In this document: piece after piece, positions 49,277 through 60,888 of the stretch
Position numbering within the stretch: position 1 is the first letter of the stretch
Layout of the letters: each line of letters begins with the position of its first letter
DNA from: Rallus limicola
Lineage: Eukaryota > Chordata > Aves > Gruiformes > Rallidae
Assembly (NCBI GenBank): GCA_022605955.1
Contig: JAKCOZ010000002.1
Span: 69,172,783 to 69,236,782 of the forward strand
Length of the DNA stretch: 64,000 bases
Direction: 5' to 3'
The notes under the pieces: generated by a model
Database searches by the model: none
What the model was told of the DNA's origin: nothing
What the model saw: the letters and a program-made list of their open reading frames with translations, nothing else
Program-made: the position numbers and the translations under genes

Positions 49277-51049
49277 ATTCAGTCCCTGTTTACAAAGAGC
49301 AATCATTAATTTATCTGAAATATTATTTCTCTAATGATGTCTAAACAACCTTTCCCATGTCAAATGCTGCCCCTAGCTCACAGTCATCTGAAAAGAAGGT
49401 GATGAGAAAGTGTTCTAAAAAATGTTTTACTTACTAATAGTCCTGCAGTTTTTTGACTGTCTCCTAGCATGAACTTTCTTACCCAGGTCTTTAGACCAAA
49501 AACTTCTTCAAGTAGGACTGCTACTGAAATTAAATAGCAATCTCGCAGCAATTTAAAACATTAAAAAAACAGTGATATTGGTAATCTGGTAGTATTTTTG
49601 CTTTTGTTCTCATCAAGATCAGACATGCTTACACTTCACAAACATATTTTTAAGTGGTGACAACATTATTTGTATTACTGAAGCACTCAAAAGCCACAGA
49701 CTTGGACCACAACCTCATTGTGCAAGATTCTGTACAAACAGGGCAGAAGAATTACCCATACACCAGAAGGAATGTAACCAATATAAAGCAAGAATCCTCA
49801 TGCAGACTGATGTGGGAGTACAAGGAAAATGATCATTTGTGTCATATAAATAATGTTTTAAGTAGTCTGGGAACACTGGGATCTTGATATCAAATTTTTT
49901 CAGATACCTCAACAAAAGAGTACACTACAGAAAACATTAGCTAAAGAGATAGCTTTGCTGATGGATGTGGGGAGGGTCCTTATGAGGAAAAACTTGAAGG
50001 AATGCAGTCTTCCGTATTCCAGATTTACCTGCAATTGTGAATGTTACCCTATGAGTATTTTTCTGAAGCATCTACAATCTCATAAACATATACAGAATCT
50101 GGAATATTTTCTGATCTAGAATATTTTTCTTTAAAGAGTACAGTAGTGCTTACAGATTCTTTCCAAAGATATGTTTATTTCCTTTTTGACATTGCTACAA
50201 GTCATAGCGATGACTAGACTATTTTCTTCGTGAACTGTTTTGTCCTTTCATTTGTAGTGAGACATGAACTGTCATTATCCTTTCCTTTTCCCCCACTTCC
50301 AGTTTCCTCTCAAAGAGGATCATCCAGGTCTGAAGATTCCCAAACACTCAGTCCCTGCGGCACACAGCTGCTCCAGAGGCCAACATGACCTTAGGCTTCC
50401 TCTCTCTTTTGCCTTTTTCATATGTAAGAGGATTATGAAAAACACTGACTATTCCAGAGCTTCTGAAGGCAGTGGATAAATTTTCAAAACATGTTTAGGT
50501 TTTTTATGTGATGGGTGGACTTTTAAGTGCTCACATGCCTCTCTGGCATGTAGGAATATTAGTCATGAAGATGAGTTTTGTCAAGACTCGTGAGCTGCCT
50601 AAACGTATGATAAAGCCCATAAAAATATGCATTAAAGGTTTTACTATACCATGAATGGCATCAGTGTTAAATTAGTTAATACTCCTCAGTAGATGTTACT
50701 GTGTACAAGTCATGGATCCAAAGACTGAAACATGTTTCTATCATTGCATGATTACATGCTGAACCTGTGGCAAGGTTAGAGTCTGAAATGACATTTATTT
50801 CCCTACAGCAATATTTCACGCCATTACTTTAAAGCATTCTAGCATACTCATTGTAACACGGTCATTAAAGGTAATGCTAATAGTCAAAGGAGACAACAGG
50901 AAAAAGGGCATTTTTGAACAATATTATCATCATGATTTACCAAAAAATGATTTAAAACTTAAGCTGTGTAAGAATATGCTAACACTAATATCAATTAATT
51001 GCAAAACACAGTCCTGAGATCATAAGAGGTATGCTAACTTGAAGGGATC
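49277..51049. other. Unique noncoding DNA, no gene seen
   Basis: AT-rich apart from 50280-50400. Short frames only; no recognised transposon. Confidence 0.5.
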
Positions 51050-51530
51050 TTCTGCCTGTGCTGTGATTAACTCCACCTACACCATTTGCAAGAGATTAAG
51101 GAAGTTTAGAATTAGAAAACACGCGCCTTACAGGCTGGCAGTCCAAAAGAGCATGCTGACAGGCAGACGCCCATGAAACACTGCCTTGGAATTCCCTGTG
51201 TCCCAGCTTTCACTCCACCCAGTAGCCTGGACAGCAGCAGCAGGAGATCTGATCGGACTCACGTTCTGCAGGGCCCTGCAGCAGAACCGCTGATGACCCT
51301 GAGCGATTAAGGGTCAACAAACTCCAGCCTGAAGCAACCGTTCTATGAACTTTGGCACATTCTGAGTCGGCTCCTGCTGGTTTGTTGCCTTTGGCTCTTA
51401 TCTTGCAGTTTAGCAAGGATTGTGAAATTCTGAATAAAGTTACAAGACAGATCGGGTCTGTCTCAGTGACTCAAGGTCTTGCTCTTCAAATCTCCTCAGT
51501 CTTCAAAATTCCTTTGGCAAATAATCTCAT
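51050..51530 (+). mobile_element. LTR-like segment (probable ERV solo LTR)
   Basis: This GC-richer block in AT-rich DNA has an LTR layout. It contains CTCCAGCCTGAAGCAACC, then TCGGCTCCTGCTGGTTTGTT, then TTGCAGTTTAGCAAGG, a polyadenylation signal GAATAAAG near 51434, then a U5-like C/T-rich tail (TCTGTCTCAGTGACTCAAGG, CTTCAAATCTCCTCA). Exact ends are unclear. TG...CA could be about 51051-51498, with TCTTC-like words outside both ends, but this is not a clean duplication. No internal retroviral genes flank it. It could also be an unrelated unique region. Confidence 0.45.
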
Positions 51531-54500
51531 TTAGCGGCTAAACATTTTCCAATAGGTGTGTCTAAGGACTTACAAAAAAAAAAGAGAAGAAAAAAATTCC
51601 TATAAATGCTATGCATGGCAGGGAAACATCAGAGATTTTTCTATGGTAACACTTTGGAAAAGCTATTTGTATTCTATATGTGCAGAAACTTCAGCTCATA
51701 CCTGAGAGAACTCTGCTTTGAATCTACCACTGCATGTGGTTTTCTGATGGCCGAAGGTGACAAGTACTTCAGAAAAGTTCAAATATCTTTGGAACATGAA
51801 AAGAAATAGAGAAGACGAGGGGCTACTCACTTTCAAAAGTACTTATAAGTCTAACCTAATTGACTCACAAATGTCCCAGTCATCTACAAAAGAAAACTTT
51901 TAATACAGAGTCAATTAGACTTGAAATTTTGTGGCAAATAACTTGAAGACAATACCTAGGCCTTTGGCAGAAATTCTAAATTTTTCCTCCTTAGAAGTAC
52001 AAGGAGGAGAACATATAACTGCCGGGGATCCTTTTTTCCTGGCAATGTCTTTCCTGCCACTGAGATGACCTCAGGGATGTAATGGAATACTTAATGAAAT
52101 AAAGATCATCGGTGATAGGCAATCATAGGTAGATATGTAAATAAAATAAGGGTGCAGAAATCATAAAATATTAAGCTTGTCTGTATTTCTTGGAAAGAGG
52201 AACACACTTCAAATGAGAAAAACTCCCTGTATTTAAATCTTTAACAACACCTGTGACATCTTTCAGCATACTTTTAGATATAAAACTAACCAGATTCGGC
52301 TAAACAGTCCTAGTGCTTCTCTCCTGATTTTTACATGGAAGAAGGCAGTTCTTACCTGTAGTGTGTTTTTAACATCCATTCTTCTTTCCTTCTCTGCCTA
52401 CTTTTCCTCTGAGCAATCAGGACCCCCATAATAAAATAATCATAAGAATTTCAGTCTTTCATATTTCTGCTTCCTTAGCCTGGGTAATGCCTGGAGAACT
52501 AGCAAGGAATTTGAAAGAGCACTCAGGTTAAGGTTTGTGGTGTCTCTGATCAGAATAGAATACACAGGGAAGACATTACTAAGATATTTTCAAAACTAAT
52601 TCAGAACCATAAGACTTAGTGACATTTTTTTTGGCTACAGAGGTAACACAAATAGAGCAACAGTATTTCCCTTTCTGGAAATCACCTTTGTCCTGGAGGT
52701 CACATAAGATGTAATTCACAACATCTAGTGGCAGGTAGGTCCTTCATATTTATTCAGTTCAGCAGCTGTCTGCTTCTGCCTTTAGACACATAAATGTTTT
52801 TTAAAAAATCTGTCCTAGTAATTTTCAGAAATTATTAATTAAAGGTTCAATTAAGAAAACAATTTGGGACAATTATACATCTTTTTGAAGTGCAGAATGG
52901 CTTCTAGGTACCTAGATCATCTGCATTTTTAATAATAAATCTTAAATCTGTCTTTTCTTAACATAGAATATATGTGCTTTGATTTTCCCTTTTTACAATT
53001 TCTGTATTTCCAAGAGATTATCCACAGGATGTTCTAAACAATGTGAGAAACCCTTTAAGGATTTTTTCCTCTCTTAAGAAAACAGAGGTCTCAAAACACT
53101 CCCAAATCCCTAAGCACATCGAAACATCACTCAGCGTTGGCAACAACAAAACCGGATCTTTCTTGAACTGCTTTTGTATTGGCAAAACAGCAAAAGAAGA
53201 ATTAGAAAAACTGCATGTGACTGTGTAGCAAATCTCCACAATGAGCCAACATAATTCAGTTTACCAGCTTGGAAGCTGGATATAGATTTAGCTGTATTAT
53301 CCTTTGTCACCTTTTTGCTTTCTCCTTATGACTATCAACTCACTAATTCTCCAATGAGATACTGAATTGCTGAACCTTTTGTTCATCCAATTTATCAACC
53401 ATGAGAGTTATTGTGAAAATAAGCTTACTGCTCCTGTTCATCTGAAAGGTCTATATTTAATTTGACTTTTTCTAGGTAAACAAACTAATTGCAGCAAACG
53501 TTGAAATTTAAATACTATCCCAAATTTCCTTCAGGCTTTCAAAGGGAGATATATTGGCCAATTATTTCAGGTTCTTTGAAACTCATCACATTTTAAGGAA
53601 ACAGTATATTTAATCCCACGTGTATCTAATCTCACACTTACTCATAAATAGTCATAAACTCTGTTGAACACTCCTAAGGCTATATATACTACTGCAGTAT
53701 AAAAAATGCTGGACTGAGAGTTACAATTTTGTAAAGAGGTGCTAGCATTCTGCAGGAGCACGGACTACGGAGAAATTAATTCCATCCTCTCCCTTCTCTG
53801 AAATGAAACTCTTACTTTGTTTTCACATTGCAGTTTTCACATTTGGTCTCAATGGCTTATAATCCCTCACTGGCAGCTTCTTGCATGAGGTTTTTGTTCA
53901 CCTACAAAACTACTATGGAATAATAAACTTCCAAGTCTAGTGTCACTCTCAAGAAGACAACGTTGCTTTCTCAGAGTGGGAACCCAAAACTTCAGAATGA
54001 CTAAAACCAAAGGATCTTCCCTCTTTCTATCTCAAGCAGTACTCTGCTCACCTTTCTGTATTCTGCATAGCAATACAGTACCTATTAATCTTTACATAAT
54101 GTGTGCAGTATTATTTAATGTACAATAATCATATTTAACTATTTATTGGATTGTAGAATACAGGGAATACCTCAAGTATTTGGATTTAACTTCTCTCTTA
54201 AAATAAGGATGGTACCAAAATACTATAAAGATGGTTTGGTAAGAGAAGGTAAACAGAATAAAATTTCAGAGTGGAAACTACTTTTTAGGGAATAAAACCA
54301 GACAAACTAAAATCTTTCCTAGAACACAGAAAGGTTCAAAGTATGGTAGTTAATCTGAAAAAAATAAAAAGTGACAACACACTGGAATGTACAAGTTCTA
54401 TTTATAGAAAGCTCAACAAACTAGAAGCCCATGCCATTCAATTAACAATTTACAACACCTTCATTGTATAGTGTAGTGCAGAAAGTGGAAGGCTGTTTCA

Positions 54501-54688
54501 TTTCTGTATTTCCAGACGCGTGTCATTTCCAGCCTCATATTTAATAGTGTGTAACTGCCTGAAGGGGAGAGATCAGAATGTGTGGCATGTCTCACTGAGA
54601 GGAATTTTGTGCATTAAAAAACCCCAAACCAAGCTCTTTTCAACTATTAAACAGAGATCTAACCAGTTCCCTGCTCCCACCCTGGCTT
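51531..54688. other. Unique noncoding DNA with an imperfect inverted repeat
   Basis: An inverted repeat pairs 51847-51866 with 51908-51922, differing only by five extra bases in the left arm. A donor-like ACAG|GTAAGA exists on the minus strand near 52355 without a partner acceptor. No gene was recognised. Confidence 0.5.
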
Positions 54689-54842
54689 GGGGAAAAAAGA
54701 AAAAGAAAAAAGAAAAAAGGGGGAAGAAACAAAACTAAAGGAAGAAAAAAGAGAAAGAAATCACAAAGTGACACATCGCAGAGAGTCAGAGACAGAGAGC
54801 ACAAGGAACAGGGAGAAAGAGCACAGGAGAAAGAGAATTCCT
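54689..54842. repeat. Homopurine-rich (GAAAA)n tract
   Basis: The first 70 bases are almost only A and G, with repeated GAAAAA units and a G5 run, then purine-rich with GAGA words. The 103-codon frame on the complementary strand is a compositional artefact (long runs of F, L and S). Confidence 0.8.
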
Positions 54843-55960
54843 TATGAGAGGCGTATATAGAGGACAAGAAGGAATGGTTTTCCATGATGTCACTCACAGC
54901 ATGTCTGTGTCTGGAAAAGTGCTTGAAAAGGCAGACATAGATTTCTTCCATTCCAGTAATGCAAACTATTCATGCCACGTTTTCAAACCATGTTCCAGGA
55001 GGAAAGAATACCATGCATGAGGTGTGAAAGAAGAAAATGTAGGTATTTATTTAGTATCAACAAGCTTATTTGTTCAAGCTGATAATTTAGGTCTTGTTAT
55101 TTCCTTTTTACCTTTTAGAATCCAGTTTTTCCAGTGTCCTCCTAATGTGAAGTCTGTTACCCCCCCTTCTTTCATCTCTCCCTGCCCTCAAGAAGCTAAT
55201 GCAAGATTTTTCTTTCTTCTTCATGAGCATGTTTCTACTTTCGTGTGCTCTCCATCTACTGGTAGAGAGATTAAACTGTTGTCAGTGCACTTCTAACTCA
55301 AATTCTGTGTCTTTGTCCCCTCATTCTGTGCTCCCTTACTTGTCTTGGACTGCAGCCTGAAATTCTTTCTTAGATAAAACACAGGAAATTCTCACCAAAA
55401 AGGCATATTTACATATTACATTGTGTCTTTCCGCTTTAATACAATTTTTCTTCTTGAGGTTTTCCATATTCCCTCTTCAGCTAGATGGACATTATTTAAA
55501 GCACCACCAATCCCCCAAAATCACTTAGCTGATGGCACAGTTAAAATAACCATGGCTGCAAGTGGAGACATGGATTCACGGAGGCAGAATTCAGCACTAA
55601 CAAGACTGACAGCATAAACAACAATTAGTGATGTACTTGTCCCCCAAAGGCACTGGTCTTCAGCCCATGGCCTGAAAAGCATCTAATAGCTATGTTTGCT
55701 ATAAGTGCTGATATTTCTTCTACCTTGTTCAAGTCAGAAGCAGACAGGTTATCCAGCTGCATTTAAGAAGAGAAGTAATGAAAATTCCTATGGGGATAGG
55801 CAAAACTGTTTCTACAAAACCATGCCAGTGATCCTGCTGGTCTTGTGAAAGGAAACCATTAACCAAGAAAGGCAAATGATGCTTTGGATCAGGGTGGGTA
55901 TGACTTGGTGTTAATAACTGTCCTGATCTTAATGCAAGATGCAAAACAAAAATATATGTC
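54843..55960. other. Unique noncoding DNA, no gene seen
   Basis: No recognised element. Plus-strand frames of 90 and 64 codons have no motif. Confidence 0.5.
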
Positions 55961-56112
55961 AGGAAGGTGGAAAAGTCAAAGAAAATAAAAGAAAAGGGGG
56001 AGAAAAGAGAAGAATAAAGATAAACGGAGAAAGAGAACAAAGAAAGAGGAAAGAGAAAAAGGAAAAGAAAACAACCCCCCAAAAAAAGGGAAAAGAAGAA
56101 ACAGAAAAAAGA
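55961..56112. repeat. Long homopurine-rich tract
   Basis: About 150 bases of A and G with very few pyrimidines apart from one C6 and scattered T. Poly-purine/poly-pyrimidine DNA of this length can adopt triplex (H-DNA) structure. The 117-codon complementary-strand frame ending at 55729 draws much of its length from this tract and is not a gene. Confidence 0.85.
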
Positions 56113-57036
56113 CCACTTTAAACATTCAGAAGTGTAGCTAAGCTAAAGTAAAGAAGCATCATTTAAAAATCATTCTGTTCTTTCCTGTTTTTATATACAC
56201 AATTCTGCCAAAAAGCATTCAAATTTTATAACTTCTCAACATGGGCCAAATTCCCCACAAATATGAAGCTGCTGGATATGAATTATAGGGGATTAGTTGA
56301 AAACAGTTTTATACTAAGTAACACTACTGTATAATAAATAAAACAATTCCAATCTGTTCAGGACAACATTATTAAAATCAGTTTAAATAGTCTCTAATAG
56401 TTATTAGCACAGTAGATGCTCAAAGCAGGTTTCTTGGTAGTATTTAAGCAACTCCAATGTGATTGCTATACCTGCAATCATAGTGCATCTCACCTGCTCT
56501 GCATGCCAATACCAGCATGGCACAGCTGGGTGATCTGACTACCCTCCAAGTATGAACGTCATGCAAAAGCATGGCGGAGCCATAACTGCAACCTTAAACC
56601 AGCATTACCTCATAAATGAGGTACTCAGATTTTTCCCCAGAAAATCTGCAACCTAGCTTTCTGCAGCAAGTCTCCAAGCATCTCTCTCCCTTTCCTCTCT
56701 TTCATACTGTCCAACAAGGGGGCCTACTGACCTTTACTGGAACCCTCTTTCCTTTGTTCTGTAGATTTTGAGATCCTATTGAATTATTGCTGAACAGAAT
56801 GGAAACATTCACAGATCTATGAATATTTCTGTTTCCATGGTTTTTATTAAAGGCTTTTACACAGTAAGCATTTCAAGACAGTAAGATGCTCTTCAACACT
56901 ATTTTAAGGACTTGCATAATTAAAAGCCTTATGTTAGTCTTCCATGTGTGGTGAAATTTATCCCCCACTGTATCTTCCAATGACTTCCTTTCAAAGAGAC
57001 AGAATTCTAAATATGGCGAGATGTACAGACATAAAA
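56113..57036. other. Unique noncoding DNA, no gene seen
   Basis: No recognised repeat. A minus-strand donor-like AGCAG|GTGAGA near 56490 lacks a good acceptor. Confidence 0.5.
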
Positions 57037-57315
57037 ACTGATGCAATACATCTCAGCACAATTTTAACAGGAGATTTCGGATTCCTTCTTTTCAACAGAG
57101 TTTCCCAGTAATGTTTGGCATTTATGGCTTAATTTCAAATGCTCTATCAGGCATGAAACAGAGAAGGCGTGTGTCACCAGGACAAGTCATATTGAGTTAA
57201 AAATACAAGAGAAAAATCTAAGTAAGAGAAATAGCCCATGTAAGGGCTTCCATTTCCAGCTGTCTATGGTTCAGCGCATGTCTAAAATTGCATTGGATGA
57301 AACTAGACTATTTTT
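57037..57315 (+). repeat. Direct duplication, copy 1 (279 bp)
   Basis: This copy starts ACTGATGCAATACATCTCAG and ends GATGAAACTAGACTATTTTT. It pairs with 58973-59252 in the same orientation, offset about 1936 bases. The first 90 bases are identical. The rest differs by several substitutions and small indels, the largest around 57190-57222. Sequence outside both ends is unrelated, so the edges are sharp. It has no known coding function, and no frame is conserved across both copies. Confidence 0.93.
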
Positions 57316-58972
57316 CTCTCCCCGAGACCTGCAGTAGATGAGAGGATGTGTACAAAACCAAGGCAATTCCAATGGCAGCTACAGGGCATGTGCATACTGC
57401 AAACAGCTGATCCAACAGAAGAGGTTAGCAAACTGTGGATGAAATGCAACTCCTGCATTAGGATTTCATCATATGACTGACATTAGAATTGTAATGATAA
57501 CAAGTGGAAGCTTCTGTCTCTTGCTTTGATGGGTTATAACCTTTTTTTCCCCAAAATATCTGAGAACTTTACCAATTTACTTTTACCAATTACTTTTACT
57601 TTCCAAAATACCAATGTTTCACAGATTTAACCTTTAAAAGAGATTTTCCTTTGGTTTTAAATAGTGATTACGTCCTATGTAACCTCACCTATAACAATCA
57701 TTTCCTGCAATGATTTCTTTTGCAAATGGTTGCCTTGTGCCAAAATTAATGCAACCCCATTCAAATGCATATACCTCTATATTTTATCAACATAAAATAT
57801 GTCAACAAAAATTCCATTCATAAAACTAGTTAGTAATTAGTAGACTTTGTTTTTCTTCAGGAAAAATAAATTTAAAATAAATTTTAAAAAGATATTGATA
57901 TCCTATCATTCTATCAAACCTATAATTTCTGAATGGCTAGAGAAAACGACCCTTCTACTGATTTCATAGGAGACAAAGATTTACTTACAAAGAATATTTT
58001 TAGACAAGTTTTAACAAGTTTTTAAAAAGTGTAAACACACTGAAGTTCAGACAAAGTAATTTTGCTAGCTTCCTTCACAGGTTTATATTTACTAAAGCAG
58101 GCTGAATCCCTATCCTCACTATTCTTAATCTGCAAAATCAGTTTATGATTGATGAAAGAGAATATTCAACATAGCTTTGATGCAATCCCATCTAAAATTT
58201 ATTATTTGCCACATTTTGAAAGTTCTTTAGACTGTCTTAAACTAGGGGAGTTTCAATGTCCACTCACTGTTTTTATTACCATAATATTTAAGCTATACCC
58301 TTAATACTTACAAATACCTTTTAGAGGAAATAAGGCCTTTATTTATAGTTTTCAACTGGAAGATGCTAGCAAATGAGACACTCTGATCATATCCTCAGAC
58401 CAGTGGAGGAAGACAAGGTACCTGGCAGTAAGTGTATCATCATGAGAGGCCTCTATTTGATTGAAAAGGATGCAAATACCTAAACAGGCTACTTAATCCA
58501 TGGCTAACAGATAAACAAACTTTTTTCCCCATTTACATGTTGATGTCTACTTATTTCTTCCCTTTTGCAATATAAACAACCCTTTGGGAACAACACACTA
58601 GTCAATAGGTGAGTTATAAAAGTTCACTTACACTTTTTTTTCATGAAAAGTGTCTGTTTATCAAAGTCACAACGCATCATTTCTAAATAATGACTGAAAA
58701 ATAGACTAACAAATAATCAAAACTGATTTATTAATGCACAACAATCTTTTTGTTAGATCATATAGAGCAGTCATTTCCTCAAAACCCAAGTCTACTGACG
58801 ATCACATGAATCTTCATTAACACCAGTTTTCAAATAGCAAGGACTGTACTGTGTTATTCAGAATATGGACCTGGTTCATGGCAGGACTGAAGTCACAATG
58901 TTATCTTACTGGTACATTGTGGCAGTCAAATAAACGTCACCTAGAACTAAATTAACTTTTGTTAGATGGGAC
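57316..58972. other. Spacer between the duplicated blocks
   Basis: Unique AT-rich DNA, with no further homology to itself noticed and no gene. A plus-strand donor-like ATAG|GTGAGT near 58610 lacks an acceptor. Confidence 0.5.
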
Positions 58973-59252
58973 ACTGATGCAATACATCTCAGCACAATTT
59001 TAACAGGAGATTTCGGATTCCTTCTTTTCAACAGAGTTTCCCAGTAATGTTTGGCATTTATGACTTAATCTGAAATGCTCTATCAGGCATGAAACAGAGA
59101 AGGCGGGTGTCACCAGGACAAGTCATTGAGATAAAACTGCCAGAGAAGCGTCTTCTAAGTAAGAGAAATAGCCCATGTAAGAGCTTCCACGTCCATCTGT
59201 CTATGGTTCAGTGTGTGTCTAAGATTGTATTAGATGAAACTAGACTATTTTT
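58973..59252 (+). repeat. Direct duplication, copy 2 (280 bp)
   Basis: Same-orientation copy of 57037-57315. It contains most of a 68-codon open frame (59089-59295) that is closed in copy 1 by a stop and indels. The frame therefore probably opened by chance and is not conserved. Local duplication or shared membership of an undescribed repeat family both fit. Confidence 0.93.
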
Positions 59253-60874
59253 GTGGTCACAAATGCTTTTTGCAATACTGAAGACATACTATTGATTTAA
59301 TTTTATATCAAGACGTATATTCCACATTAAAAAAAAATAAAATAGTGGTAAAATTACCTAAAAGTAATATTCAAATTTGATAGTTTATCCTAAATTATTT
59401 TGCTAATGTCTACCTGTTCATAGTGTGAACCTCAGCTGTTGTCTAGGCAATCCTGGGGTGCATAGCACTAACTCAAATCAATTGATGGCACAATCAAATT
59501 GATGGAATGGGGATTTTTCTGATTATCATTGTTGTTATTTAACAATGAATATTATTTCCTACTACTAAGCCTTGAGTATTTCAATTCAAGCTACTTAAAA
59601 GGATATTGGTTCTGACAGCACCACAGTAAAATTTATCCAGCCACAGATTTCAGTTTCCATTTCCCAAACAGATACTGCAGTATTAATCAGTGCAATGCTG
59701 CTGTGCAAGAACATACTGGATTTGATTCCAAGTATTAGTAATTCTGACTTGCAGTGAAGAAAGAGCAGTGCAAAGCATGGGTTACCCCTCCTTTCTGAGG
59801 TGTTTGGGAATCACCGTGCCCAGACCCAAAGACAAACAGGATGTTAGAGAGCCTGGACTGCAGTTTTTAGATTCCCTACCACAGTAACATTCCTGTAACC
59901 AACCAGGAATGATAATTCCCTCAGTTGTTTTTGCTTATGCAGAATAGATGCAAAATGTTTCACAGGTCTGAGCTGATGTTGAAGAATTTTGACCTCTTAG
60001 CCTGTAAGATTATAGGTGTATATATAACCATAACACATGAGACAGTAATAATTTAAGTCTTAACACCTTGAAAAATAAATACACCCTTGCTCATACATTT
60101 CTACTGAACCACTCGAACACTGGAAACTTCAGGTATGAATATTAGCTTTACATAAATTTTTCTTAGAGAGAACAAGAAGTTTTCTATTGTCAAACGCATG
60201 AAGCTTGAATAAAATGAGAGAAATGAAAACCACTTTGGATTTTGCAAAACAGAGGCAATCTTCCAGGGAGGCTTTGCAGTGTTCAGTATTTTTTTTCCTC
60301 CCAGTTGGGTTCACTTGGAGCAATAAGCTACATGCCAAGAGGAACTGTAGCACTCTAACGTAACTGGCTTAATGCACTTGAACCGCCTCCTATAGTGCTA
60401 CACATGCAGTTGTGATGTTATGTTGTGTCAGTAATTACAGAGCTGGCTGAAAATGGGATATGGTTTTCCTGAATACCAGTGCTTAATGTGCCAATAAATT
60501 ATTGCATGTGTGAATAGAAAATGAGGAGTTCCTAACACAAAACTTACAGTTTAAGGGATTAATCTACAAATCTTCCAAACATATTTGAAAAATCAATTCT
60601 TTATAGGACTAAATGGAAATATTTTAACATCTCTAAAAGTATTCTCATCCACTATAATTCCCATTAAAGCTTCATTCGCATGAAAAAATTTCAAGCTTTA
60701 GTATATTGTACCTTACAAATATTTAGAATACATCTGTACAAGCTGAAATGCCTTTATTTTTTAAATAGATGAAAAGTCTGTAAGTTCGGTTATGAAATGT
60801 TTTAATCAGCATGACTGCTGTACTGTAAGTGCCCAATGTCCCCTGCCCAGTGCCCTTCATTTCCAAGACAGAGG
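59253..60874. other. Unique noncoding DNA, no gene seen
   Basis: No recognised repeat. A small tandem-like pair (AATTGATGGCACAATCAAATTGATGG region, about 59480-59505) is noted. Short frames only. Confidence 0.5.
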
Positions 60875-60888
60875 CAGCAGGTGGCAGC
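60875..60888 (+). promoter_or_regulatory. CTCF-like motif
   Basis: CAGCAGGTGGCAGC fits the CTCF core CA-NN-AG-R-N-GGC-R-S-Y at every defined position. It lies in a short GC-richer patch. A motif match alone is weak evidence of binding. Confidence 0.3.

Noticed and set aside
52700..52740. CTAGTGGCAG as a CTCF site
   Set aside because: One base short in the central G run compared with the vertebrate core.
55729..56082. 117-codon minus-strand frame, the second longest open run noted in the window
   Set aside because: Much of it is read off a homopurine tract and is rich in F, L and S. No motif, no conserved start, no splice context.
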